Source: Candidatus Erabacter solicola (GTDB lineage: Bacteria; Vulcanimicrobiota; Vulcanimicrobiia; Vulcanimicrobiales; Vulcanimicrobiaceae). Taken from it: DNA of 32,826 nt. The notes below the pieces were generated by a model that had not been told where the DNA came from, made no database searches, and saw only the letters and a list, made by a program, of their open reading frames with translations. A program made the translations under genes and the position numbers. This document shows, one piece after another, positions 16,672 to 23,959 of the stretch. Each line of letters begins with the position of its first letter. Position 1 is the stretch's first letter. The stretch is taken from NCBI GenBank assembly GCA_003136895.1, contig PLDY01000089.1, forward strand, positions 1 to 32,826, given 5' to 3'.

Positions 16672-18111
16672 CTATTCTGCATCTTCAAACGAAAGGTGAC
16701 GAAGCAATTCGCCTTCTGAGGTGATGCCTGCGGCGACGTGTCGTAACGCGTCGACGATCATTGGTCGATAGCCCATCACGAACGCGATCTTTCCGAGATC
16801 CGCGGGAGCGTCGCCGCGTTCGATCGCGGCGGCCAATTCGGGCCTGATCTCGAGAACCTCAAATGCGCCAACGCGGCCTTGGAACCCGGAGTAGTCGCAT
16901 ACGTCGCAGCCCTGCGCCTCCCAGGCCTCGGCTCCAAGCGCTAACCCGTAACGCCGACCAACTGCAAGAGCCTGCGAGGAGATCGAAGACCTGATCTTGC
17001 AGCGTCGGCAGAGCATCCGTAATAGCCGTTGCGAGACGGCGATCGTCAAGGACGATGCGAGCGTGGAGCGATTGGCCCCCAGCTCGGCGAGACGTGTCGG
17101 CACCCGCAACGCATCGCGCGCGTGCAAGGTGGTGATCAGCGAGATTCCGGTCAGGCTCGCCTGCAGCGCAATCGATACCGTATCGCCATCACGCATTTCA
17201 CCGATGAAAAGCTGGTGCGGGTTCTGCCGCAAGAGCGCCCGCAAGGCTACCGGGAACGTGATTCCGGCGCGTTCGTTGACCGCAATTTGGGCAATTCCCG
17301 GGACTTGACATTCGATGGGGTCCTCGACGCTGCAGACATTGACGTGGCTCAGGTCGATCGTTTGGAGCGAGGCATACGATGTCGTCGACTTACCAGAGCC
17401 GGTTGGGCCGGCGATCACGCAAAACGCCCCGGGCCGTTTCAGAGCGCGCTGATAGCGAGCCATCAGTTCGCTGCCCATTCCGAGTTGTTCGAGATCGGGG
17501 ACCAAGTCGAAGCGCTGAAGGAAGCGCAAGACGACCTTTTCGAGTCCGCCGACCGGAATTGTCGATGTGCGAACGTCAAACGAACGGCCGTCGAAGGTGA
17601 CGGCGAGGCGCCCGTCCTGCGGAAGCCGCGATTCGCCGGTATTCATATTTGACCGGACCTTGAGAAGGGCGACGACGCGTTCGAAGAGACCGGATTCGAG
17701 TTGACGGTCGTGCTGCAATACACCGTCCACGTCGAGACGGACTCGGCCGGCGCGGGCATCGGTCGGTTCGAGATGTACGTCGCACGCGTAACTGCCGATC
17801 GCTGCCGAGAATATCTCGTCGAGAGCCTGCGCCGCTTGCGAATCGGCATCGCGCGTTGCTGCCGGGGGATAGGCCTGTTTGAGACACTCGCGAATTTCAC
17901 GCACCGGTAACAGGATTGTCCGTACCGTCTTGCGTGTTTGTTGCCGCAACTCTTCCAGCAACTCCGGTCCGGCTGCGCTAACGCCCACCGTCAGAGTCGT
18001 TCCGTCGTAAGAGATCGGCAAGACGTCGGCCTCATAGGCGAACGATCGGGAGAGCAGGGCCGCAGCCGTGCGCTGCGTCGGCGAAGCGTGAAAGCCCGAG
18101 GCATCGGTCAT
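16672..18111 (-). CDS. pilB: Pilus extension ATPase PilB / GspE family
   Basis: 479 aa. A short MshEN-like N-domain covers residues about 10-80. The core follows with CDVHLEPTDARAGRVRLDVD. Walker A is AGPTGSGKST (234-243), Asp box VEDPIECQVPGIAQIAVNE, and Walker B NPHQLFIGEMRD (297-308), where the usual DPD is NPH but the catalytic Glu is kept. His-box analogue: GISLITTLHARDA. Two Cys pairs (C368/C371 and C402/C405, as CRRC and CDVC) make the tetra-Cys zinc site of assembly ATPases. It powers pilus polymerisation from the cytoplasm. It starts in an ATGA overlap with the transglycosylase gene. It is shorter than typical PilB (about 560 aa), mainly at the N-terminus. Confidence 0.94.
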   Translation of the reverse strand: MTDASGFHASPTQRTAAALLSRSFAYEADVLPISYDGTTLTVGVSAAGPELLEELRQQTRKTVRTILLPVREIRECLKQAYPPAATRDADSQAAQALDEIFSAAIGSYACDVHLEPTDARAGRVRLDVDGVLQHDRQLESGLFERVVALLKVRSNMNTGESRLPQDGRLAVTFDGRSFDVRTSTIPVGGLEKVVLRFLQRFDLVPDLEQLGMGSELMARYQRALKRPGAFCVIAGPTGSGKSTTSYASLQTIDLSHVNVCSVEDPIECQVPGIAQIAVNERAGITFPVALRALLRQNPHQLFIGEMRDGDTVSIALQASLTGISLITTLHARDALRVPTRLAELGANRSTLASSLTIAVSQRLLRMLCRRCKIRSSISSQALAVGRRYGLALGAEAWEAQGCDVCDYSGFQGRVGAFEVLEIRPELAAAIERGDAPADLGKIAFVMGYRPMIVDALRHVAAGITSEGELLRHLSFEDAE

Positions 18112-18563
18112 CGCGTGGCACGCCGTAGAACGTCCTTGGCATAGACGAGGCCGTTTTCAAAGCCTCCGGAATGATAGGCACTTAGTGCGTGGAGCAGCGC
18201 GGATCGGCCGCGGCCGTAGCGCAGAATCGAGGCGGCGTAGTTTCGCGAGAGGATGCTCGCCCCGACGCTCAAGTTGATGCACGGGTCGAAAGCATCGTGC
18301 AAACTCAGCCTGTAGCTGCCGAAATTTGTGATATTGATCTGGGTATAGCCGACATCGATGTTGTGGCCGGCGTCGATAAGACGCCGAGCCAGCGCTTCCG
18401 CTGCGACGCGCGACGCCGGAAAGAAAGCATGCCGCGCGGTGTTATCGCCAATCGCGTTAGGCTGCCAGCCACTCTCGGAAGCGATGAGGGCGCTCATGGT
18501 CTTGGGGCCGATACTCGGCGCGCACAATGGCAGAAGATGCACGAAGGCTAGCGGAAGGAACAT
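18108..18563 (-). CDS. VirB1-type lytic transglycosylase
   Basis: 151 aa. A short hydrophobic N-terminus (MFLPLAFVHLLPLCAP) leads directly into the SLT fold. The catalytic Glu is in ALIASESGWQPNAIGDN. NIDVGYTQINITNF matches the G-x-x-Q-I-N motif, and AYHSGGFENGLVYAKDVL the terminal A-Y-N-x-G block. VirB1-like enzymes cut peptidoglycan glycan strands locally so that an envelope machine can be built. It sits between the sigma factor (5-bp gap) and pilB (ATGA overlap). It may compensate for a secretin without wall-binding AMIN domains (inference). The export signal is short and may be poor. Confidence 0.87.
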   Translation of the reverse strand: MFLPLAFVHLLPLCAPSIGPKTMSALIASESGWQPNAIGDNTARHAFFPASRVAAEALARRLIDAGHNIDVGYTQINITNFGSYRLSLHDAFDPCINLSVGASILSRNYAASILRYGRGRSALLHALSAYHSGGFENGLVYAKDVLRRATR

Positions 18564-18568
18564 TTCGC

Positions 18569-19336
18569 TTAGAGCTCTGCGGGGGCAGCGTGCTGCCGCA
18601 GCCGCTGGAGAGCGCCGCGTTGTGCTCGGGCGACGGTCTTGGCCGGCAGACCGAGGCGTCGCCCCAGCTCGGCGCGGCTCAACTCCAGCCAGTAGAGCCC
18701 AATGACGATGCTACGCTCGAGGGCGGAGAGTTTCTCCAGTGCCGAGCCGAGCCAGATGCGATCGACGAGGTCGGGTGATCCGTCTGCGTCGGCGTTCAGC
18801 GGCGCGAGGCTCGCCCGCGGACGGAGATCCCAGTCGATGCGGAGCGGCTGAGCGCATGCGCGGAGACGACGCAACTCGTCGACGGACGCCCGCGGCGCCC
18901 CGAGCTCGCGGGCGATCTCCGCATCCTGTGGCTCACGGGCGAGCTCCAAGCTGAGGCGTTCCCATGCCGCGGCGTAGCGGCGCTCGAGAGCCCGCAACTG
19001 GCGCGGTAAGCGAATCGCGTGCTCGTGGTCGCGAACGTAGTGACCGAGTTCGCCCAAGATCATTAACCACGCGAAGGCCTCGAATGGGGTCGGCCCTTGC
19101 CGGTTGTAGCGGTCGCAGGCCTTGATCAGTCCGATCGCCGCAACTTGCTCGAGATCGGCGCGCTCGAGACCCGGCCGCAGAAACTTGCGGGCGCCGCGGC
19201 GGCAGAGATAGCAGTGCTGAGCGATGAGTTGCTCGCGCTCGGCGCATCGAATTGGAAAGACGGGCGCCGCAGGAGGGACGAGAGGCGTTTCGCGCAGTAA
19301 GCCGAGATGGAGCACGTCGCCGATTATGGGAAGCAA
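18569..19336 (-). CDS. Sigma-70 family factor (group 3, SigB/SigF-like), first gene of the pilus operon
   Basis: 255 aa from TTG 19336; GTG 19315 is an alternative, and neither has a clear ribosome binding site. Region 2 is DLEQVAAIGLIKACDRYNRQ, then a FEAFAWLMILGELGHYVRDH block and AIRLPRQL, close to SigB/SigF. Region 3 is LSLELAREPQDAEIARELGA. Region 4 ends KLSALERSIVIGLYWLELSR and RAELGRRLGLPAKTVARAQR, a helix-turn-helix for the -35 element. CYLC near the N-terminus is unusual. No anti-sigma factor is adjacent. As the first gene of the pilus operon it probably directs transcription of pilus genes; that is inferred from position. Confidence 0.86.
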   Translation of the reverse strand: MLPIIGDVLHLGLLRETPLVPPAAPVFPIRCAEREQLIAQHCYLCRRGARKFLRPGLERADLEQVAAIGLIKACDRYNRQGPTPFEAFAWLMILGELGHYVRDHEHAIRLPRQLRALERRYAAAWERLSLELAREPQDAEIARELGAPRASVDELRRLRACAQPLRIDWDLRPRASLAPLNADADGSPDLVDRIWLGSALEKLSALERSIVIGLYWLELSRAELGRRLGLPAKTVARAQRGALQRLRQHAAPAEL

Positions 19337-19351
19337 TTGTTACGCAATTGC
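19333..19351. promoter_or_regulatory. Candidate operator between sigma/pilus operon and response regulator
   Basis: GCAATTG at 19333-19339 and CAATTGC at 19345-19351 form a perfect 7-5-7 inverted repeat. The same heptamer also recurs as a direct repeat at 19333 and 19344, an 11-bp period. OmpR/PhoB-family regulators typically bind direct repeats 11 bp apart, and such a regulator starts 70-90 bp away. It overlaps the TTG start proposed for the sigma gene. No experimental support. Confidence 0.5.
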
Positions 19352-19422
19352 GTCCGGCAGATTGCATTTCTTCACGCGGGGAAATGGCCCGCATGAGCTC
19401 GCCTGGGGGCACTTACCGTAAC

Positions 19423-20112
19423 ATGGCTGCAATGAGAATCCTGGTCGCCGAAGACGACGCTTCGATTCGCGAGCTACTCGTTCATCATCTCGCGCGCGAC
19501 GGCTTCATCCCGATCGAAGCGCCGGACGGCCCGACGGCACTCCGTCTCTCGCGTGGCGGCGCCGATCTCGTGGTCCTCGACATAGGTCTGCCCGGTCTCG
19601 ATGGGTTGGACATAACACGGACATTGCGGCGGGAAGGCAGGACGACGCCGGTTGTCATGCTGACGGCCCGCGCCGAAGAGGTGGATAGAATCGTAGGCCT
19701 CGAGCTGGGTGCCGACGACTACGTCGTGAAGCCGTTTTCGCCGCGCGAAGTAGTGGCGCGAGTGCGGGCGATTTTGCGCCGAAGTGGTCTCAAACACGAT
19801 CCGGGGCCGCAGGTCCTTCGCTTCGGCAGACTCGAGATCGACGATTCGGCGCGCGAAGTACGTGTTGATGGCGTTGATATTGGACTAAAGCCGCGCGAAT
19901 ATGCGCTTCTACACGCGCTTGCCGAAAACGTCGCGGTTGCGATGTCGCGCGACACGCTGCTCGAACGCGTGTGGGGGTACGACTTCGATGGCGACGAGCG
20001 CACTGTCGACGTTCACGTTCGGCGTCTGCGCATGAAGCTCGAGGAGCAGCACGGACTCCCAGCATGCATTCAAACGTTGCACGGTTTTGGTTACAAATTT
20101 AGCCCGGCGTAG
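19423..20112 (+). CDS. OmpR/PhoB-family response regulator
   Basis: 229 aa from ATG 19423; ATG 19432 or 19384 are alternatives. Receiver domain: acidic pair in LVAEDDASIRELL, phospho-acceptor Asp in DLVVLDIGLPGLDGLD, switch Thr in VVMLTARAEE and Lys in GADDYVVKPFSPREV. A winged-helix DNA-binding domain follows: LKPREYALLHALAENVAVAM, LLERVWGYDFDGDERTVDVH, VRRLRMKLE, and the closing HGFGYKF. All functional residues are present. It is divergent from the sigma factor/pilus operon and overlaps the downstream kinase gene by 26 bp, so the two should form one phosphorelay pair. Its target may be the repeat at 19333-19351. Confidence 0.94.
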   Translation: MAAMRILVAEDDASIRELLVHHLARDGFIPIEAPDGPTALRLSRGGADLVVLDIGLPGLDGLDITRTLRREGRTTPVVMLTARAEEVDRIVGLELGADDYVVKPFSPREVVARVRAILRRSGLKHDPGPQVLRFGRLEIDDSAREVRVDGVDIGLKPREYALLHALAENVAVAMSRDTLLERVWGYDFDGDERTVDVHVRRLRMKLEEQHGLPACIQTLHGFGYKFSPA

Positions 20113-21247
20113 CCTGCGAGGGGTCGGCGGTGTTGAGCAGCTCCTTCGAAGGCTGCGCGATGTGTTGTCGCGCGATTCGGTGCCGTTACTCGTAGTCCGA
20201 ATGCGTGCCGTGGAGCGGATTGCCTGGCGCGAGGGACGAGCCTCAGCTCGTACTCTCGAACGCCGCTGCCTGCGGGCGTTTCTCGACACCGCAGCTCGCA
20301 CGTTACGCGATACGGATATTGTCGCGCACGACGCGGAGAGTGTGGACTTTCTCGCCGCGCTCGCCTCACCAGCGCGCGAGGCCGGGGGCTTTCCGACGCC
20401 AGTCGACTGCAGAGCGGCGTTGGCGCGTCTGAGCGTCGCGTTGGAGTCTGCAACAGGACTGAAAGTCGAAAGTGGTTGGACAGTCCTAACCGGACTCGGC
20501 AGCCTGGACGACTCGGGCGGCCTGTATGCCGCAGTTGAACGAGCGCTCGAAGCCGGCGCGCAGGAAGGTACGCAGCGTGACTTCCTCTCGACAATAAGTC
20601 ACGAACTTCGCACGCCGTTGACTTCCATCAGAGGCTACCTCGAAACGATTATCGAGGAGGAGCTTGACGCGGATACAACTCGCCGCTTCCTTAAGACGGC
20701 TCGCGCCGAAGCATTAAGAATGGGCAGGCTGATTGACGTGCTGTTCGACGCGTCATCGTTCGGGAGCGAACCGTTTCGAGACGGCCGCGAGCGCGGCGAG
20801 CTGCGTGCCGCATGTTCGGCGGCTCTCAACGCGGTCGCCCCGATCGCTGCGGCACGGCGCACGATCATCTCGCAGCTGGCGTGTGACGATCACGAAGTGG
20901 GGATCGACGAGGATCGGCTTACGCAGATTTTGATAAACCTCCTCGAAAATGCAATTAAGCATGGACGCGAGGCCGGCCGCGTAATGCTTTCGGTGGCATC
21001 TCTGAACGACGGTTACCTTGAAGTTCGAGTAGACGACGATGGCCCCGGAGTCGCTCCGGACGAGCGCGAACCGATTTTTGAACTCGCGCACCGCGGCTCG
21101 CAGACCGCAGTTGCCGGGAGGGGCCTTGGCTTAGCCGTGGTTAGGCTGATGCTTCAGCGGATCGGCGGAGAGGCGGACGTCGCTGAGTCGATGCTGGGCG
21201 GCGCGCAGTTTCGTATTCGTCTTCCGCGAGCGACAGGCTGTAGTTAA
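20087..21247 (+). CDS. Soluble sensor histidine kinase with degenerate GGDEF-like N-terminus
   Basis: 386 aa from TTG 20087, overlapping the regulator gene; GTG 20162 is an alternative start. No membrane helix is present, so it senses a cytoplasmic signal. C-terminal half: H box FLSTISHELRTPLTSIRGYL, N box QILINLLENAIKHG, G1 VRVDDDGPGV, G2 GRGLGLAVVRLML, so autophosphorylation should work. The N-terminal 150 residues resemble a GGDEF fold without its catalytic loop. RTLRDTDIVAHDAESVDFLA aligns with the L-R-x-x-D-x-V-A-R-x-GGDEF-F region, and VESGWTVL with the later SIGVA strand. It may bind a nucleotide signal such as c-di-GMP, or only serve as a dimer scaffold. Confidence 0.88.
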   Translation: MVTNLARRSLRGVGGVEQLLRRLRDVLSRDSVPLLVVRMRAVERIAWREGRASARTLERRCLRAFLDTAARTLRDTDIVAHDAESVDFLAALASPAREAGGFPTPVDCRAALARLSVALESATGLKVESGWTVLTGLGSLDDSGGLYAAVERALEAGAQEGTQRDFLSTISHELRTPLTSIRGYLETIIEEELDADTTRRFLKTARAEALRMGRLIDVLFDASSFGSEPFRDGRERGELRAACSAALNAVAPIAAARRTIISQLACDDHEVGIDEDRLTQILINLLENAIKHGREAGRVMLSVASLNDGYLEVRVDDDGPGVAPDEREPIFELAHRGSQTAVAGRGLGLAVVRLMLQRIGGEADVAESMLGGAQFRIRLPRATGCS

Positions 21248-21298
21248 TCGTCGGCGCGGTCCAAGCGCTAACGCTCGCCCCAATCCGCGCGCGGGACT

Positions 21299-21625
21299 TC
21301 ACCATTTTCCGGTGGTCGCGTCATCGAGCCATTGCAAGTAGCCCGCATCTCCCCAAACGATCGAGGTCGCGAGGATCTGCGGCGTTTTGTATGGATGGAC
21401 CGCTGCGATCGAGCGCTGTACGTCGGGAAGCAACGCTGCGCGCGTCTTGATCGTGAGCCGCCACTCGCGAGCGAGCTCGATCCGGCCTTCCCACCAATAG
21501 TGGCTCTCGATCGGCGCCGAGATTTGCACGCAGCCTGCGAGATGCGTCTCCAACAGATGCTGGGCGATGCTCTGGGCGCTCTCGGCGCTGTCCGTTGTCG
21601 TCGTTATGCTGATGTGCTCGGTCAT
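21299..21625 (-). CDS. cutA: CutA1-like divalent-cation tolerance protein
   Basis: 108 aa from ATG 21625; a longer upstream frame is spurious and runs antisense into the next gene. CutA signatures: the opening strand ISITTTTDSAESAQSIAQHL, AGCVQISAPIESHYWWEGRI, EWRLTIKTRAALLPDVQRSI, and the conserved AVHPYKTPQI (H-P-Y-x-x-P). The terminal YLQWLDDAT is typical. CutA is a very stable trimer of PII-like fold; the proposed role in copper tolerance is poorly understood. It is convergent with the kinase gene and divergent from the RuBisCO-like gene. Confidence 0.95.
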   Translation of the reverse strand: MTEHISITTTTDSAESAQSIAQHLLETHLAGCVQISAPIESHYWWEGRIELAREWRLTIKTRAALLPDVQRSIAAVHPYKTPQILATSIVWGDAGYLQWLDDATTGKW

Positions 21626-21678
21626 GAAACGGGTGTATGACGCGAGGCGTCGACCTTCCGGCGTGGAAGCCACCCCGC

Positions 21679-22803
21679 ATGGCTTGGCTGACAACGCGCT
21701 ACCTGGTCGATTCTGAGCCCGAACGCATCGAAGCGCGCGCCCAGGCGTTGGCGCTCGAGCAGAGCGTCGAGTGCCCACTCGGCGCGATAGGCGATCAGCG
21801 CGTCCTCGACGATATCGTGGCACGCGTCGCCGGCATCACGCAGGTGGATGACAGCCGTTATCGCGTGGAGCTGAAGATCGCGACCCAGACCGTAGGCGGC
21901 GATACCGCGCAGCTGATGAACATGATGTTCGGGAATTGCTCGCTGCTGGATAACGTCCAGTTTGTCGACTTCGAGCTGCCGCCGGAACTGCTCTCGCTCT
22001 ATCCGGGGCCAAATCACGGAATCTCGGGCATTCGCGCTCTTCTCGGAGCGCCCGGGCGGCCGATGACGAGCGCGGCGACCAAGCCCCAGGGCTTACCGAT
22101 TTCCGAGCTCGCGCGGTTGTGCAAGACGTTCGCGCTCGGCGGCGTCGATATCATCAAGGACGATCATGGCATCGCCGATCAAGCCTACTCGCCCTTCGAC
22201 GAGCGGATTCGCGTATGTCAAGCGGCCGTTGAGGCCGCTTCGCAGACAACCGGCAAACCGTCGTTCTATGCGCCGAATCTGATCGGGACGCCACGCGTTC
22301 TGCGGGAGCACTCACGAATGGCGCGCGACCTCGGCATTCGCGCGGTACTCATTTCACCGATGCTGGTGGGATTGCCGGCGTTCAGGGATTTGGTCGATGA
22401 GTTCCCCGAGTTCGTTTATCTGGCGCATCCGTCGTTCGGGGGAGCGACGAGGATGACGCCGGAGCTGCTGTTCGGCAGGCTGTTGCGACTCTTCGGCGCC
22501 GACGCCGTCATCTTCGTCAACTATGGTGGTCGCTTTGCTTACTCGCGCGAAGAATCATTGTCAATCGCAACATCCCTGCGCGCGCACTGGGGAGAGGTTC
22601 GACCCGCGCTGCCGGTGCCGGCCGGCGGGATGCTCGTCGAACGTGTCGACGAGTTACTCGAGTTTTACGGCCCGGACACGATGTTGCTGATTGGCGGCAA
22701 CCTGTTGGAAGCGCGCGAGGCGCTCCTGGACCGCACGCGGGAGTTCGTCGCGAAGGTACATGCGCACGATGGAAAGAGGTCCGCGGCAGCGGGTTCTCTT
22801 TAG
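21679..22803 (+). CDS. RuBisCO-like protein (form IV), non-carboxylating type
   Basis: 374 aa. I prefer ATG 21679 (GGAAG nine nt upstream) to ATG 21637, which would leave only 11 bp to the divergent cutA start. The protein aligns with RuBisCO large subunits through LTTRYLV near the N-terminus and the barrel. K135 in TKPQGLP matches Lys175. K160-D161-D162-H163 matches the carbamylated Lys201-x-Asp203-Glu204 motif, with Glu204 replaced by His. The loop-6 G-K-x-x-G segment (Lys334) is absent; NYGGRF occurs there. PVPAGGML and LLIGGNL match the phosphate-binding regions. True CO2 fixation is therefore unlikely. KDDHG-type form IV proteins include enzymes acting on sugar-acid phosphates, but no pathway gene lies next to it, so the substrate is unknown. 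Confidence 0.93.
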   Translation: MAWLTTRYLVDSEPERIEARAQALALEQSVECPLGAIGDQRVLDDIVARVAGITQVDDSRYRVELKIATQTVGGDTAQLMNMMFGNCSLLDNVQFVDFELPPELLSLYPGPNHGISGIRALLGAPGRPMTSAATKPQGLPISELARLCKTFALGGVDIIKDDHGIADQAYSPFDERIRVCQAAVEAASQTTGKPSFYAPNLIGTPRVLREHSRMARDLGIRAVLISPMLVGLPAFRDLVDEFPEFVYLAHPSFGGATRMTPELLFGRLLRLFGADAVIFVNYGGRFAYSREESLSIATSLRAHWGEVRPALPVPAGGMLVERVDELLEFYGPDTMLLIGGNLLEAREALLDRTREFVAKVHAHDGKRSAAAGSL

Positions 22804-23097
22804 GTTAGCTTCTAAGTCCGCGAAGCTCGAGAAAAATAGCTCCGGCTAACGTAACTGCGCCCAAGTGCGGACGGGTCAAGGAGTCTCCTTCCGAACCGAA
22901 CGCCGCGCCGAATGCTCTTTCGGCGCAAACCTAAAGAACCGGCGGCACTAAGTGCCGCGGCTCGTCCGCCTCATGCGCAGGTGGCCTTCGATTTAAGCGC
23001 CGCGTAGAGGCCGCCCTCCTCGGGCAAGTACGATCTTCTTGCCGGCGTTCAGCCGAGTCGCAGAGGTACGCGGAGCTTTGGCGCTAGCAGAGACTTA
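22804..23097. other. Gene-free, strongly structured spacer between convergent genes
   Basis: 294 bp with no supportable gene. It holds several perfect hairpin arms. AGCTTC/GAAGCT (22807-22812/22822-22827) competes with GTTAGC/GCTAAC (22804-22809/22845-22850). Others are AAGGAG-T-CTCCTT (22878-22890), GCGCCGAA/TTCGGCGC (22905-22912/22919-22926), GCGGCAC/GTGCCGC (22942-22948/22952-22958) and GGCAAG/CTTGCC (23023-23028/23038-23043). None has a T tract on either strand. They may serve as factor-dependent bidirectional termination or mRNA-end protection, or be part of a non-coding RNA. Confidence 0.45.
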
Positions 23098-23958
23098 CTA
23101 CGAACACTTCCCGACGTAGCCGCAATCCTGGAGACACTGAACGCAGCCGCCCTGCGAGATGAGGTTACCGCCGCACTTGGGACACATCCCGACGCCGGCC
23201 AGCATCTTCTTGCGGACGTTGGGGGACGGTAAGGTGGTCATCGTAGCGAGTGATTGCAGCGCGCTGCCGCCGTTGCCGCCAGCGTTCGGGTCTTTGAAAA
23301 GCGGGATCAGGTCGATCGACTTGGCGTTTGCATCGTTTTCGGCGCGCTCTTCGGAGCTGAGCTGGAACTGCGGCTCCGCAACCGAGACGTACTGCGCTTC
23401 GCCGCGCGGATTCATGTCGGCGATCGGGAGCGCGAGCGTCAGAGCTTTGGCGAGGCCCTGCGAAATGCCGTCGGCGCACGAGAGCGCGGTCGGACCCGAA
23501 GCGTCACGCATCTTGGGATTGGGGCAGCGCATGCCTTCGAACTTTTCGATGAACTTCTCCGGATCGGCGCCATAGCGCAGGCCGACCGAGATCGCCACGC
23601 CGAGCGCTTCCAAGTACGACTGTTGGCACGAACCGCTCTTGCCGAGTTTGAAGAAGACCTCGAACGGGTTGCCCGACTCATCTTCGTTGAGCGTGATGTA
23701 GAGCGGGCCGCAACCGACGTTCGCCTGCACCGTGCGTCCGCGCATGACGGGCGGGCGCTGGCGGTACGCGGTCACCGGCGCTTGGACCTTGCGGTACTCT
23801 TGCAGTTGGGCTTGCGTGCCCTCGAGCTTGGTGACGAGCTTGGTCATCGCCTGAGCGCAGGCTGCATTCTTCACGCGCAGGTCGACGTTATCGATTTGAA
23901 GCGCTTCGATCTTGGCGATCAAGCCGGCGATCGTCGCTTTGACGGTCTGTTCGTTCAT
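23098..23958 (-). CDS. TSCPD/zinc-finger subunit of class II ribonucleotide reductase
   Basis: 286 aa. Residues 1-60 form a coiled coil (KIEALQIDNVDLRVKNAACA and onward). The TSCPD domain follows: GCGPLYITLNEDESGNPFEV, FFKLGKSGSCQQSYLEALGV and KFEGMRCPNPK. Residues about 255-286 carry CPKCGG, GGCVQC, DCGY and a final KCS, which is the Cys-rich tail that normally ends single-chain B12-dependent reductases. In single-chain enzymes the TSCPD and tail are fused to the catalytic domain. Here they are a separate protein, beginning 1 bp after the catalytic gene stops (TAACATG), so co-translated. The tail Cys residues probably re-reduce the active-site disulphide. Confidence 0.85.
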   Translation of the reverse strand: MNEQTVKATIAGLIAKIEALQIDNVDLRVKNAACAQAMTKLVTKLEGTQAQLQEYRKVQAPVTAYRQRPPVMRGRTVQANVGCGPLYITLNEDESGNPFEVFFKLGKSGSCQQSYLEALGVAISVGLRYGADPEKFIEKFEGMRCPNPKMRDASGPTALSCADGISQGLAKALTLALPIADMNPRGEAQYVSVAEPQFQLSSEERAENDANAKSIDLIPLFKDPNAGGNGGSALQSLATMTTLPSPNVRKKMLAGVGMCPKCGGNLISQGGCVQCLQDCGYVGKCS

Positions 23959-23959
23959 G

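Noticed and set aside
5234-19336. Type II secretion system instead of a pilus
   Set aside because: Canonical pilT with intact motifs, plus pilMNO organisation, indicate a retractable pilus. Pseudopilin sets (GspH-K) are absent.
21626-21823. N-terminal extension of cutA
   Set aside because: It runs antisense into the RuBisCO-like gene and CutA proteins begin at the later Met. The ORF without it has the standard 108 aa.
21679-22803. CO2-fixing RuBisCO large subunit
   Set aside because: Glu204 is His and the loop-6 Lys is missing, and there is no phosphoribulokinase or small subunit nearby.
22804-22850. Integron attC-like site (GTTAGC ... GCTAAC)
   Set aside because: The half-sites are in the reverse order and orientation for an attC, with no integrase or cassette array nearby.
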